From Streptomyces sp. yr375 (GTDB taxonomy: Bacteria > Actinomycetota > Actinomycetes > Streptomycetales > Streptomycetaceae): a DNA stretch of 64,000 nt. The notes below the pieces were generated by a model. It had not been told where the DNA came from, did no database searches, and saw only the letters and a program-made list of their open reading frames with translations. Positions 48,734 through 59,216 of the stretch are shown one piece after another. Every line of letters starts with the position of its first letter. The first letter of the stretch is position 1. The stretch lies in the NCBI RefSeq assembly GCF_900110755.1, contig NZ_FOFF01000015.1, positions 96,100 to 160,099 of the forward strand, written 5' to 3'. Made by a program: the position numbers and the translations under genes.

Positions 48734-49307
48734 TCCCTACGCCCAGTTGGGCCAGCAGGCGGCGTACGAGGGGGAGGCTGATGCCGATCACGTTGCCGTG
48801 GTCGCCGTCGATGCCGTCGATGAACGGGGCCGAGCGGCCGTCGAGGGTGAACGCCCCGGCGACGTAGAGGGGTTCGCCCGTGGCGACGTACGCCGCGATC
48901 TCCTCGTCCGTCGGCTCGCCGAAGCGGACCACGGTGGAGGCGGTGGCGGAGGTGTAGCGGCCGCTGAGGGTGTCGTAGACGCAGTGGCCGGTCTGGAGCG
49001 TGCCGGCCCGGCCGCGCATCGCCTTCCAGCGCGCGGTGGCCTCCTCGGCGTCCGCGGGCTTGCCGAGCGCCTCGCCGTCCAGGTCGAGGACCGAGTCGCA
49101 GCCGATCACCAGAGCACCCTTGACCTCGGGCTTCGCGGCCACCACGCCCGCCTTCGCCTCGGCGAGGGCGAGAGCCAGGTCGGCGGGGGTGGGGGCGGTG
49201 ACGGCGTCCTCGTCGACGCCGCTGACGATGACCTCCGGGGTCAGGCCGGCCTGGCGGAGGAGGTTCAGCCGGGCGGGGGACTGGGAGGCGAGGACGAGTC
49301 TGCGCAT
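48702..49307 (-). CDS. maf: Maf-type nucleoside triphosphate pyrophosphatase
   Basis: 201 residues. Maf family: RLVLASQSPARLNLLRQAGL, the VDEDAV segment, ADLALALAEAKA, GCDSVLDLDGEALGKP (catalytic Asp) and PLYVAGAFTLDGRSAPFIDG. It hydrolyses non-canonical or methylated (d)NTPs to the monophosphate as a house-cleaning enzyme, and homologues influence cell division. It is transcribed with mmpB, pccE and pccB, all on the minus strand with small gaps. Confidence 0.94.
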   Translation of the reverse strand: MRRLVLASQSPARLNLLRQAGLTPEVIVSGVDEDAVTAPTPADLALALAEAKAGVVAAKPEVKGALVIGCDSVLDLDGEALGKPADAEEATARWKAMRGRAGTLQTGHCVYDTLSGRYTSATASTVVRFGEPTDEEIAAYVATGEPLYVAGAFTLDGRSAPFIDGIDGDHGNVIGISLPLVRRLLAQLGVGITELWAPQEA

Positions 49308-49333
49308 GCGGTCAGCCTAGCGGCGCGGTGCCG

Positions 49334-49462
49334 TTACCTGAGGCCCAGCACGATCATGGCTACGACCATGGCCAGCGCCAGAAAGAGGCCGAGCCGTCTC
49401 AGGGACTCCTGCGTGTCGCGGAGTTCCTGAGGCGGCTCGTTCTTCGGGTCGGACCACAACAT
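49334..49462 (-). CDS. mmpB: Morphogenic membrane protein MmpB
   Basis: 42 residues starting MLWSDPKNEPPQELRD, a conserved cytoplasmic opening, then QESLRRLGLFLALAMVVAMI and a short LGLR end: one membrane helix with an N-in tail. I recognise this as the small Streptomyces protein annotated as MmpB between maf and pccE. It is too small for enzymatic function and probably acts in membrane or division complexes. Confidence 0.8.
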   Translation of the reverse strand: MLWSDPKNEPPQELRDTQESLRRLGLFLALAMVVAMIVLGLR

Positions 49463-49548
49463 GCCACTAGCCTGCGGCTTGGCAGGGGAGTGCGCCTGAG
49501 TACGGGTACTTAATTCGCGCCCTGTGTTGTTCCTCTGTGCGCCCACGC

Positions 49549-49583
49549 GGCGGAGCCGCATATCGATACAGCCCCGCGCCCCC
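49549..49583. repeat. Dispersed Streptomyces element (GGCGGAGCCGCA...CCCCGCGCCCC)
   Basis: GGCGGAGCCGCA followed by tatcgatacagccccgcgcccc, a block I recognise from many Streptomyces intergenic regions. Its CCCCGCGCCCC part is the complement of the GGGGCGCGGGG core at 26462. It sits between mmpB and pccE in the pccB-pccE-mmpB-maf series. Confidence 0.65.
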
Positions 49584-49604
49584 AAGAAAGAGGGTTGGCT
49601 GCCC

Positions 49605-49814
49605 CTAACTTGGCCAGTACGTGCGGGTCCATGCTGCCGCGCTCGGTTGCGGGACGCGTCGTGTCGCTATGCGGGACGGGTCGGACCACGCGTCCCTGGG
49701 GGTCGGTGCGTCGGACGGCATCGGTATGGCCGCCGCCGCGCGGGCTCGGACCACTGCCAGGGCGGCTGCCAGTTCCTCTGGGGTCGGGTTGCCCCGTAGG
49801 ACCTTGATCGTCAC
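49605..49814 (-). CDS. pccE: Acyl-CoA carboxylase epsilon subunit
   Basis: 69 residues. IKVLRGNPTPEELAAALAVV and the final WTRTYWPS are the two conserved patches of actinomycete AccE/PccE proteins, with a disordered middle. The subunit bridges the biotin carboxylase and carboxyltransferase parts and stimulates activity. It begins ten bases after the pccB stop, consistent with one transcript. Confidence 0.92.
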   Translation of the reverse strand: MTIKVLRGNPTPEELAAALAVVRARAAAAIPMPSDAPTPRDAWSDPSRIATRRVPQPSAAAWTRTYWPS

Positions 49815-49824
49815 AGCGGCTCCT

Positions 49825-51447
<1,623 letters not shown>

Positions 51448-51557
51448 CGGGATGCGGCTCCCTGCCTGCTCAAAAGGGGGGACGATTACTCACCCGTAGC
51501 GTAGTGCTGGCCCTGGGGATCGGCAGTGCGGCATTCAACACACCTAGGGTGGCTTGC

Positions 51558-52430
51558 ATGACACCGCGAGATGCAGCAGACGCAGACGCAGGCGGCGGCC
51601 GCTGGTCCGATCTGGACCGTCCGCCCCTCGACGCCACGGCGCTGCGCCGGGCGCTGGTGCGCCGGGACGGGCTGTGGTCGGGCGTGGAGGTGGTGCAGCG
51701 CACCGGTTCCACCAACGCCGACCTGGTGGCGGCGGCGAGCGCGGGCCAGGCGGCCGAGGGCGCGGTCCTCGTCGCCGAGGAGCAGACGGCGGGCCGGGGC
51801 CGGCTCGACCGCCGGTGGTCGGCGCCCCCGCGCTCCGGGCTGTTCTTCTCGGTCCTGCTGACCCCGGACGAGGTGCCGGTGTCCCGCTGGGGCTGGCTGC
51901 CGCTGCTCACCGGGGTCGCCGTCGCGACCGGGCTGGCCCGGGCGGCGGGCGTCGACCTGGCACTCAAGTGGCCCAACGACCTCCTGGTGACCGTCGGGGA
52001 CGAGGAACGCAAGGCCGGCGGCATCCTCGCGGAGCGGGCCGGCGAGGACTCGGTGGTCGTCGGCGTCGGCGTCAACGTCACCCTGCGCGCGGACGAACTC
52101 CCCGTACCCCAGGCGGGTTCGCTGGCCCTGGCCGGCGCGGCGAACACCGACCGGGACCCGCTGCTGCGGGCCGTCCTGCGGTCGCTGGAGGAGTGGTACG
52201 GACGCTGGCGGGCGGCCGGCGGCGACCCGGGCGCGAGCGGTCTCCAGGAGACGTACGCGGCCGGGTGCGCGACCCTGGGACGGAGGGTGCGGGCCGAGCT
52301 GCCGGGGGACCGGTCCCTGGTGGGCGAGGCGGTCGCCGTGGACGGCGACGGACGGCTCGTGATCGCCACGGAGGAAGGGGTGCAGGCGCCGGTGGGAGCG
52401 GGCGACATCGTCCATCTGCGGCCGGCGTGA
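51558..52430 (+). CDS. birA: Biotin-[acetyl-CoA-carboxylase] ligase
   Basis: 290 residues from ATG 51558. The biotin-ligase core is complete: GSTNADLVAAASAGQAAEG, AEEQTAGRGRLDRRWSAPPR (GRGRxxR adenylate loop), LKWPNDLLV (biotin-carbonyl Lys), and the C-terminal SH3-like domain with AVAVDGDGRLVIATEEGVQA. There is no N-terminal helix-turn-helix, so it is a ligase only and not a repressor. It attaches biotin to the Lys of EAMKM in AccA2. Divergent from pccB. Confidence 0.94.
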   Translation: MTPRDAADADAGGGRWSDLDRPPLDATALRRALVRRDGLWSGVEVVQRTGSTNADLVAAASAGQAAEGAVLVAEEQTAGRGRLDRRWSAPPRSGLFFSVLLTPDEVPVSRWGWLPLLTGVAVATGLARAAGVDLALKWPNDLLVTVGDEERKAGGILAERAGEDSVVVGVGVNVTLRADELPVPQAGSLALAGAANTDRDPLLRAVLRSLEEWYGRWRAAGGDPGASGLQETYAAGCATLGRRVRAELPGDRSLVGEAVAVDGDGRLVIATEEGVQAPVGAGDIVHLRPA

Positions 52431-52524
52431 GGGACCCCAACGGGACGGAGTGAGCTGGGGCACACCTGACGTAGAGTTGAGGCCGGTCGATACCTGGCCG
52501 CGGAAGATCGGAAGGGCAGCAGGC

Positions 52525-53679
52525 GTGACCGTCGACGACACGGGCTCCGGCGCGGGCGCGGACGGCCGGGAGAACCTGCCGGCCGCGGAACCCGGCGAGC
52601 CGGGCGACCCCGGTGAGGACCCGCATCCTCTCGCGCTGCGCCTCGAACAGCTCATCCTCGGCGCCGAGCGCCGCTACACGCCCTTTCAGGCCGCCCGCAG
52701 CGCCGGTGTCTCCATGGAGCTGGCGTCGCGTTTCTGGCGGGCCATGGGCTTCGCCGACATCGGGCAGGCCAAGGCGCTCACCGAGGCCGACGTCCTCGCC
52801 CTGCGGCGGCTGGCCGGTCTCGTCGAGGCGGGGCTGCTGAGCGAGGCGATGGCCGTGCAGGTGGCCCGGTCCACCGGGCAGACCACCGCCCGGCTGGCCG
52901 AATGGCAGATCGACTCCTTCCTGGAGGGCCTGACCGAGCCGCCCGAGCCGGGCATGACCCGCACCGAGGTCACGTATCCCATCGTCGAGCTGCTGCTGCC
53001 CGAGCTGGAGGAGTTCCTCGTCTACGTGTGGCGCAGGCAGCTCTCCGCGTCGGCCGGCCGGGTCGTGCAGGCCGCGGACGACGAGGAGATGATCGACCGG
53101 CGGCTCGCCGTCTGTTTCGCCGACCTCGTCGGCTTCACCCGGCTGACCCGCCGGATGGAGGAGGAGGAACTCGGCGAGCTGGTCGAGGCCTTCGAGACCA
53201 CCTGCGCCGACCTGGTCGCCGCCCGCGGCGGACGCCTCATCAAGACCCTCGGCGACGAGGTGCTGTACGCCGCCGACGACGCGGGCACCGCCGCCGACAT
53301 CGCGCTGCTGCTGGTCGAGACGATGAGCAACGACGACACGATGCCCGAACTGCGCGTCGGCATGGCCTTCGGCACGGTCACCACCCGGATGGGCGATGTG
53401 TTCGGCACGACCGTCAACCTGGCCTCGCGGCTGACGTCGATAGCGCCACGGGACGCCGTCCTCGTCGACAGCGCCTTCGCCGAGGAGCTGATCCGCACCG
53501 GCGACGCCCCGGCCTCCGAGGCGGACGCGGTGGAGGCCGCGGCCGCCGCCGAGAAGGAGGGCGAGGAGCCGCCTACGTACCGCTTCGCGCTCCAGCCGAT
53601 GTGGCAGCGCCCGGTGCGCGGCCTCGGCGTCGTCGAACCCTGGCTGCTCACCCGGCGGCACGGCGTCGTCGAGGACTGA
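52525..53679 (+). CDS. cya: Adenylate cyclase, class III
   Basis: 384 residues from GTG 52525. Residues about 40-180 are a regulatory region with LEQLILGAERRYTPFQAARS. The class III cyclase domain (about 190-380) has the metal-binding CFADLVGFTRLTRR and LIKTLGDEVLYAADD, and the transition-state NLASRLTSIAP. It is soluble, with no membrane segments. It makes cAMP, which in S. coelicolor is needed for spore germination and affects actinorhodin timing. It follows the biotin ligase in the same direction and lies close to a diguanylate cyclase gene. Confidence 0.94.
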   Translation: MTVDDTGSGAGADGRENLPAAEPGEPGDPGEDPHPLALRLEQLILGAERRYTPFQAARSAGVSMELASRFWRAMGFADIGQAKALTEADVLALRRLAGLVEAGLLSEAMAVQVARSTGQTTARLAEWQIDSFLEGLTEPPEPGMTRTEVTYPIVELLLPELEEFLVYVWRRQLSASAGRVVQAADDEEMIDRRLAVCFADLVGFTRLTRRMEEEELGELVEAFETTCADLVAARGGRLIKTLGDEVLYAADDAGTAADIALLLVETMSNDDTMPELRVGMAFGTVTTRMGDVFGTTVNLASRLTSIAPRDAVLVDSAFAEELIRTGDAPASEADAVEAAAAAEKEGEEPPTYRFALQPMWQRPVRGLGVVEPWLLTRRHGVVED

Positions 53680-53695
53680 CCTTCCACAGGAGCGT

Positions 53696-54430
53696 CTAGA
53701 GCTTGGGCACGGGTGCGGCCAGTGGGTCCACGCAGAGGCCGATGACGGGGACGCAGACGCCCGGCTGACGGGGCGGACGGGTGGGCTGCTGTGGCTGCGG
53801 CTGGGGCGCGGGTGCTGCCGTCGGCGGGGCGGACGCCGGGGGCGGCGTCGGTGCCGGTGTCGCGGAGGGGCGCGGGGCGGTGGTTTTCGTGGGCGCGGGG
53901 GCCGGGGTGTAGGTGGCGCCCGGGGTGAGCGACACGGACGTCGGTGAGCCCGGGGTGCCGGGGACGAGGCTGACCTCGGGCGTCGGGCGCGCGCTCGCGC
54001 CGCCCATGGGGCTGGGGGCGGTCGGGGTGGCTACGACGGTCGCCGCCGCGCCGGCCGAGCGGCCGGTGCCGGTGCTGGTACCGGTTCCCGTTCCTGTGCT
54101 TGTCCCTGTATCGGTGCCGTTCTCCGTGCCCGTGGCCGGGTCGGGCTGGGGTTCGGCCTCCGCCGCGCCGAGGCCGCCGACACCGACGCCGCCGCCGGAG
54201 TCGGGGGAGATGCGGACGAGGCTCAGTACCCCGGCGGCCAGCGCCAGGCCGCCCGCCGCGAACAGCACCTTGCGGGGGCGGGGCCGACGGTGCCGGCCCC
54301 GGGCGCGCGGGGCCCACAACTGGTCCGACCCCGGCCCTGACTCCGACCCCCATTCCGACCCCCATTCCGGCCCTGACTCCGGCTCCTGACGGGTCGTCGT
54401 CTCGTACTGCCTGGTCCGCGTGCTCGTCAT
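53696..54430 (-). CDS. Single-pass membrane protein with Pro/Thr/Gly-rich extracellular domain
   Basis: 244 residues. A charged cytoplasmic tail (with duplicated EWGSE units from 12-bp repeats, and RARGRHRRPRPRKV) precedes one helix (LFAAGGLALAAGVLSLV near 55-72). The extracellular part is a GTGTSTGTGTGTSTGT tract, then a long Pro/Ala/Thr linker and a short C-terminal module with two cysteines (GVCVPVIGLCVDP). Such architecture suggests a wall-spanning stalk. No enzyme domain. Convergent with cya. Confidence 0.72.
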   Translation of the reverse strand: MTSTRTRQYETTTRQEPESGPEWGSEWGSESGPGSDQLWAPRARGRHRRPRPRKVLFAAGGLALAAGVLSLVRISPDSGGGVGVGGLGAAEAEPQPDPATGTENGTDTGTSTGTGTGTSTGTGRSAGAAATVVATPTAPSPMGGASARPTPEVSLVPGTPGSPTSVSLTPGATYTPAPAPTKTTAPRPSATPAPTPPPASAPPTAAPAPQPQPQQPTRPPRQPGVCVPVIGLCVDPLAAPVPKL

Positions 54431-54626
54431 CGCGTCCCCTCCCCGATGCGGTCGCGCCCCCGATGCGCCGGGGCGGACGCACGTTATGCGCTCCCGTGAG
54501 CGGTGCGGAGGGAGTTGGGCGGGATGTCACTCGTACGGGTGGGTGGGGCCCCTCTTTCGTCCGGGCGTCCCGGCTGCGATGATCGGGCGAGCGAGAGATG
54601 TTAACCGGCGTTAACTGGAGGGTGTC

Positions 54627-55433
54627 ATGGGCGGCGAGGAGCGGTTCGGGGAGTTCGTGGTGGTGCGGCGGCACGGGGGCGGCGGGCATGTCGCGGAGCT
54701 GGCCCTCGACCGGCCGAAGGCCATGAACGCCGTCTCCACCGACATGGCCCGGTCGATCGCCGGGGCGTGCGCGGCGCTGGGCGAGGACCGGGACGTCCGG
54801 GTGGTCGTGCTGACCTCGACCAACGAGCGGGCGTTCTGCGTCGGCGCCGACCTCAAGGAACGGAACTCCTTCAGTGACGCCGAGCTGGTCCGGCAGCGGC
54901 CCGTCGCGCGGGGGGCGTACACCGGGGTGCTCGAGCTGCCGGTGCCCACGGTCGCGGCGGTGCACGGGTTCGCGCTGGGCGGCGGCTTCGAACTGGCGCT
55001 GGCCTGCGACATCATCGTGGCCGACGGCACGGCCGTGGTGGGGCTGCCCGAGGTGTCGGTGGGCGTGCTCCCCGGGGGCGGCGGGACGCAGTTGCTGCCG
55101 CGCCGGGTGGGGGCCGCCCGGGCGGCCGAGCTGATCTTCACGGCCCGCCGGGTGGCGGCGGCCGAGGCTCGCGAACTGGGGCTGGTGGACGTCCTGGTGG
55201 AGGAGGGGCAGGACAGGACGGAGGCGTTGGCGCTGGCTGCGCGGATCGCCGCCAACTCGCCGGTGGGGCTGCGGGCGGCGAAGCGGGCGCTGCGGCTCGG
55301 GCACGGGCTGGATCTGCGGGCCGGTCTTGAGGTGGAGGACGCGGCGTGGCGGTCGGTGGCGTTCTCGGGGGACCGGGCGGAGGGGGTGGCGGCGTTCAAT
55401 GAGAAGCGGAAGCCGCAGTGGCCGGGCGAATGA
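54627..55433 (+). CDS. Enoyl-CoA hydratase/isomerase family protein
   Basis: 268 residues from ATG 54627 behind ggaggg. Crotonase fold: AELALDRPKAMNAVSTDMAR, oxyanion loop AFCVGADLKERN, VHGFALGGGFELALACDIIV, and the catalytic Glu region LPEVSVGVLPGGGGTQLLPR. Both catalytic glutamate positions seem present, consistent with hydration of enoyl-CoA. Monocistronic as far as can be seen. Specific chain length or branched substrate unknown. Confidence 0.92.
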   Translation: MGGEERFGEFVVVRRHGGGGHVAELALDRPKAMNAVSTDMARSIAGACAALGEDRDVRVVVLTSTNERAFCVGADLKERNSFSDAELVRQRPVARGAYTGVLELPVPTVAAVHGFALGGGFELALACDIIVADGTAVVGLPEVSVGVLPGGGGTQLLPRRVGAARAAELIFTARRVAAAEARELGLVDVLVEEGQDRTEALALAARIAANSPVGLRAAKRALRLGHGLDLRAGLEVEDAAWRSVAFSGDRAEGVAAFNEKRKPQWPGE

Positions 55434-55543
55434 GCCCCGGCTGCCGATGACCGGCTGCCGATAACCGGCTCCTGTGGGCGGCGACGTCACTCTAAGTGGT
55501 CCTTCATGTCTCTTTTTCACCTAAATATCCCTAGCCTGGGGAG

Positions 55544-56686
55544 ATGGGTGAGGACAGACGCCTGGTGGCCGTGGTGGAGCTCGCGCAGGGGATGGCGGCG
55601 GCGCACACCCCCCGCGAGTCGTGGCGCGCGGCGGCCCTCGGGGCCTGCCGGGCGCTGTCCGGCGGGTTCGCCGCGCTCTCGGTGTGGGAGCGCGACCGCG
55701 GTCGGCTGCGGGTCCTGGCCAATGTGGGCGACCGGGCCGCCGACGAGGACGAGTTCCCGGACGACGAGGCCTACCCGGTTCACCAGTTTCCCGAGATCAC
55801 CGAGTTCCTGCACGAGCGGTGGGTGGCCGGCGGTGAGCCCAACGCCTGGGTGGAGACGGCTCAGGGGCTCGCCGCCGGGCGGCCCGGCTACTGCCATCAG
55901 CGCGTCGCCGCGCTGCGTCGCCGGGGGCGCGGCTCCTGTGTGGTCGCGCCGATCGTGCTGCACGGCCGGGCCTGGGGTGAGCTGTATGTCGCCCGCCCCA
56001 CCGGCACGCCCGTCTTCGGCCGCGCCGACGCCGACTTCGCGACCGTCCTCGCCGCCGTCGTCGCCGCCGGGCTCGCCCAGACCGAGCGGCTGGAGGAGGC
56101 CCGCCGGCTGGCGTTCACCGACGCCCTCACCGGTCTGGCCAACCGCCGCGCCGTCGACGTACGGCTGGAGGAGGCGGTCGAGCGGCATCGCGCCGAGGGG
56201 GTCGTCGTCAGCCTCGCGGTGTGTGACCTCAACGGGCTGAAGCGGGTCAACGACACCCTTGGGCACGCCGTCGGGGACCGGCTGCTGGAGCGGTTCGGGT
56301 CGGTGCTGTCGCTGTGCGGGGCCATGCTGCCCGGCGCGCTGGCCGCCCGGCTCGGCGGGGACGAGTTCTGTCTGCTGGCCGTCGGGCCGCCCGCCGACGA
56401 CGTCGTCGAGGTCGCCGGTGAACTGTGCCGCAGGGCCGGGGAGCTGGAGCTCGGCGAGGGCGTGGCCTGCGGGGTCGCGTCCACCGAGGACCCCATCGGG
56501 CCGGTGTGCTCCGCCCGTCGGCTCTTCCGGCTCGCCGACGCCGCCCAGTACCGTGCCAAGGCCGTACGGGCCGCCCGCCCGGTGGTCGCGGGCCGCGAGG
56601 GTCCCGAGGACCCGGTCGTACGCCTGGCCGACGAGCCGTCGCGCGAGGGGGCCGCCGAGCGGCGGAGGTTCAGGGGGCGGCCCTGA
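55544..56686 (+). CDS. cdgE: GAF-GGDEF diguanylate cyclase
   Basis: 380 residues. Residues about 10-180 form a GAF domain (WRAAALGACRALSGGFAALS, SCVVAPIVLHGRAWGELYVA). The GGDEF domain follows: FTDALTGLANRRA, CDLNGLKRVNDTLGHAVGDR and the intact active-site loop RLGGDEFCLL. The product-inhibition RxxD I-site is not present upstream of GGDEF. It makes c-di-GMP, which in Streptomyces holds back development through BldD. The symbol follows my memory of the S. coelicolor/S. venezuelae naming and is less certain than the function. Only about 2 kb from cya. Confidence 0.88.
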   Translation: MGEDRRLVAVVELAQGMAAAHTPRESWRAAALGACRALSGGFAALSVWERDRGRLRVLANVGDRAADEDEFPDDEAYPVHQFPEITEFLHERWVAGGEPNAWVETAQGLAAGRPGYCHQRVAALRRRGRGSCVVAPIVLHGRAWGELYVARPTGTPVFGRADADFATVLAAVVAAGLAQTERLEEARRLAFTDALTGLANRRAVDVRLEEAVERHRAEGVVVSLAVCDLNGLKRVNDTLGHAVGDRLLERFGSVLSLCGAMLPGALAARLGGDEFCLLAVGPPADDVVEVAGELCRRAGELELGEGVACGVASTEDPIGPVCSARRLFRLADAAQYRAKAVRAARPVVAGREGPEDPVVRLADEPSREGAAERRRFRGRP

Positions 56687-56746
56687 GGCCGAAGTCGCCC
56701 CGGCGGGTGTGACGTATTCGGTAAGGGGTGAACCCCCCATCCACTG

Positions 56747-56775
56747 GTGACATCTTCGTCTTCACTGCGTACGCT
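56747..56775 (+). promoter_or_regulatory. hutH promoter
   Basis: GTGACA (56747-56752), a 17-base spacer and TACGCT (56770-56775), followed by seven bases and the ATG at 56783. A good HrdB-type promoter predicting a leaderless transcript. Confidence 0.75.
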
Positions 56776-56782
56776 CCTGAAT

Positions 56783-58327
56783 ATGGATATGCACACTGTG
56801 GTGGTGGGGACGTCCGGCGTGACCGCGTCCGACGTACTCGCGGTGGCGCGCGACGGCGCCCGCATCGAGCTCTCCGGGGAGGCGGTGGCGGCCCTCGCCG
56901 CGGCCCGCGGGATCGTGGACGCGCTGGCGGCCAAGCCCGAGCCGGTCTACGGCGTCTCCACCGGGTTCGGCGCCCTCGCCTCCCGGCACATCAGCCCCGA
57001 ACTCCGCGCCCGACTACAGCGCAACATCGTCCGCTCGCACGCCGCCGGCATGGGCCCGCGCGTGGAGCGGGAGGTCGTCAGGGCGCTGATGTTCCTGCGG
57101 CTGAAGACCGTCTGCTCCGGGCACACCGGCGTGCGGCCCGAGGTCGCGCAGACCATGGCCGACATCCTGAACGCCGGCATCACCCCGGTCGTCCACGAGT
57201 ACGGCTCCCTCGGCTGCTCCGGCGACCTGGCCCCGCTCTCGCACTGCGCCCTCACACTCATGGGCGAGGGCGACGCGGAGGGCCCGGACGGAGTCGTACG
57301 GCCCGCGGGCGAGCTGCTCGCCGAGCACGGCATCGTCCCCGTCGAGCTGCGAGAGAAGGAGGGGCTGGCGCTCCTCAACGGCACCGACGGCATGCTCGGC
57401 ATGCTGGTCATGGCCCTCGCCGACCTGGACATGCTCTACAAGTCCGCCGACGTCACGGCCGCGCTGTCGCTGGAGGCCCTGCTCGGCACCGACAAGGTCC
57501 TCGCGCCCGAGCTGCACGCCATCCGCCCGCACCCGGGACAGGGGGCCAGCGCCGCCAACATGCTCGCGGTGCTCGCCGGTTCGGAGCTGACCGGGCATCA
57601 TCAGGACGACGCGCCCCGCGTCCAGGACGCCTACTCGGTGCGCTGCGCCCCGCAGGTCGCCGGCGCCGGCCGCGACACCATGGCGCACGCCCGGCTCGTC
57701 GCCGAACGGGAGTTGGCGTCGGCCGTCGACAACCCGGTGGTGCTGCCCGACGGCCGTGTCGAGTCCAACGGCAACTTCCATGGCGCGCCGGTCGCCTACG
57801 TCCTCGACTTCCTCGCCATCGCGGTCGCCGACCTCGCCTCCATCGCCGAGCGGCGCACGGACCGGCTGCTGGACAAGAACCGCAGCCACGGCCTGCCGCC
57901 GTTCCTCGCGGACGACGCCGGCGTCGACTCCGGGCTGATGATCGCCCAGTACACGCAGGCCGCGCTGGTCAGCGAGTTGAAGCGGCTGGCCGTACCGGCG
58001 TCCGCCGACTCGATCCCGTCCTCCGCGATGCAGGAGGACCACGTGTCGATGGGCTGGTCCGCCGCCCGCAAGCTGCGCACCGCCGTCGACAACCTCACGC
58101 GCGTCCTCGCCGTCGAGCTGTACGCCGCCACCCGGGGCGTGGAGCTGCGCGAGGGGCTGACCCCGGCGCCCGCGACCCGCGCGGTCATCGACGCCGTACG
58201 CAAGGCGGGCGTCCAGGGCCCCGGCCCGGACCGCTACCTCGCCCCCGACCTCGCGGCGGCGGACGCGTTCGTACGCGCCGGAGGGGTCGTCACGGCGGCG
58301 GAGACGGTCACGGGGCCGCTGCGGTAA
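56783..58327 (+). CDS. hutH: Histidine ammonia-lyase
   Basis: 514 residues from ATG 56783, which fits the promoter exactly; ATG 56789 would match the shorter S. griseus annotation. The MIO prosthetic group forms from the Ala-Ser-Gly-type triad, here GSLGCSGDLAPLSH, where the triad reads Cys-Ser-Gly as in other streptomycete HutH. VYGVSTGFGALASRHI and NPVVLPDGRVESNGNFHG are also family motifs. It converts histidine to urocanate and ammonia, the first step of histidine use. No other hut genes are adjacent, as is usual in Streptomyces. Confidence 0.95.
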   Translation: MDMHTVVVGTSGVTASDVLAVARDGARIELSGEAVAALAAARGIVDALAAKPEPVYGVSTGFGALASRHISPELRARLQRNIVRSHAAGMGPRVEREVVRALMFLRLKTVCSGHTGVRPEVAQTMADILNAGITPVVHEYGSLGCSGDLAPLSHCALTLMGEGDAEGPDGVVRPAGELLAEHGIVPVELREKEGLALLNGTDGMLGMLVMALADLDMLYKSADVTAALSLEALLGTDKVLAPELHAIRPHPGQGASAANMLAVLAGSELTGHHQDDAPRVQDAYSVRCAPQVAGAGRDTMAHARLVAERELASAVDNPVVLPDGRVESNGNFHGAPVAYVLDFLAIAVADLASIAERRTDRLLDKNRSHGLPPFLADDAGVDSGLMIAQYTQAALVSELKRLAVPASADSIPSSAMQEDHVSMGWSAARKLRTAVDNLTRVLAVELYAATRGVELREGLTPAPATRAVIDAVRKAGVQGPGPDRYLAPDLAAADAFVRAGGVVTAAETVTGPLR

Positions 58328-58376
58328 GGCAGTTGGGACGCAGCGGGGCCCCTGTGCGGTGCGGGAGCTGGCGGGG

Positions 58377-59174
58377 TTACTTGAGCTTGGCGATCTGGGC
58401 GTCGGCCACGGCCACGGGGATGGCACCCATGTCGCCGCCCTTCGTGAGCGCGGTGATGTTCATCGTGAAGAGGGTGGCGAGGGTGCCGCCCTTGCGGATC
58501 ACCTCGGTGTGGGCGGTGATCGTCTGGCCCTCCACCACGATGTCCTGGGCGAACGCCACCGACTCGTCGCCCTTCCCGGAGCCCTTCTCCGCGGCGACCT
58601 TGGTGACCTTCGAGGTCTCGCCCTCGGAGGTGAAGCCGTACCCGCCGGCACAGGCCGTGACGCCGTCGGACAGCGCCTTGACGGTCTTCGCGGCGCCGTC
58701 GGCCTCGTAGGAGGAGAGGGCGACGAACGTCATGGTGAGGTCGAGGGCGTCCTCGACGTCCTTCGGCTGCTCGCTTGCGGCCGAACCCTTCTCCTCGGTG
58801 AGGCTGTTGGAGACGTTCGCCTCCGTGTCGCCCGGCGGGAGCCCGTTCGTGGCCCAGGCGAGCGGGGCGCACGCCGCCTTGTCGACCTTCACCGCCGACT
58901 TGCTGGTCTCGACGGCCTCGTCGTCGTCGACCTTGTAGCCCTTGAGGTCGCCCTGCGCGAGCAGCAGCTTCTTCAACTCGGCGACGGTGAGCGCCTTCGC
59001 GGCCGGAGCCGACGAGTCCGACGCGGAAGCCGAAGCCGAAGCCGATGCGGACGCGGACGTCTTGGAGTCCGCGGAGTTCTTCGAGCCCTCGCCGGAGCAG
59101 GCGGTGAGAAGGGAGAGCGACAGTGCGGCTATTGCGGCCGTGGAGCACAGCCGCGCCCCCGATGTTCTGTTCAT
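58377..59174 (-). CDS. Lipoprotein of unknown function
   Basis: 265 residues. Signal peptide with lipobox LSLLTACSG; then a serine/alanine tether (SASASASASASA). The extracellular domain of about 210 residues has VAELKKLLLAQGDLKGYKVD, DLTMTFVALSSYEADGAAKT and VVEGQTITAHTEVIRKGGTL. It resembles the PknH-like/LpqN extracellular domains of actinomycetes in layout, without a clear match. Convergent with hutH. Confidence 0.8.
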   Translation of the reverse strand: MNRTSGARLCSTAAIAALSLSLLTACSGEGSKNSADSKTSASASASASASASDSSAPAAKALTVAELKKLLLAQGDLKGYKVDDDEAVETSKSAVKVDKAACAPLAWATNGLPPGDTEANVSNSLTEEKGSAASEQPKDVEDALDLTMTFVALSSYEADGAAKTVKALSDGVTACAGGYGFTSEGETSKVTKVAAEKGSGKGDESVAFAQDIVVEGQTITAHTEVIRKGGTLATLFTMNITALTKGGDMGAIPVAVADAQIAKLK

Positions 59175-59216
59175 GGCCGAACTATGAAGAACGTGTCAAA
59201 GAACAGTCAAGTTCAT

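Noticed and set aside
53022..55520. 832-codon minus-strand frame
   Set aside because: It runs antisense to adenylate cyclase and enoyl-CoA hydratase, a GC-rich artefact with no recognisable domain.
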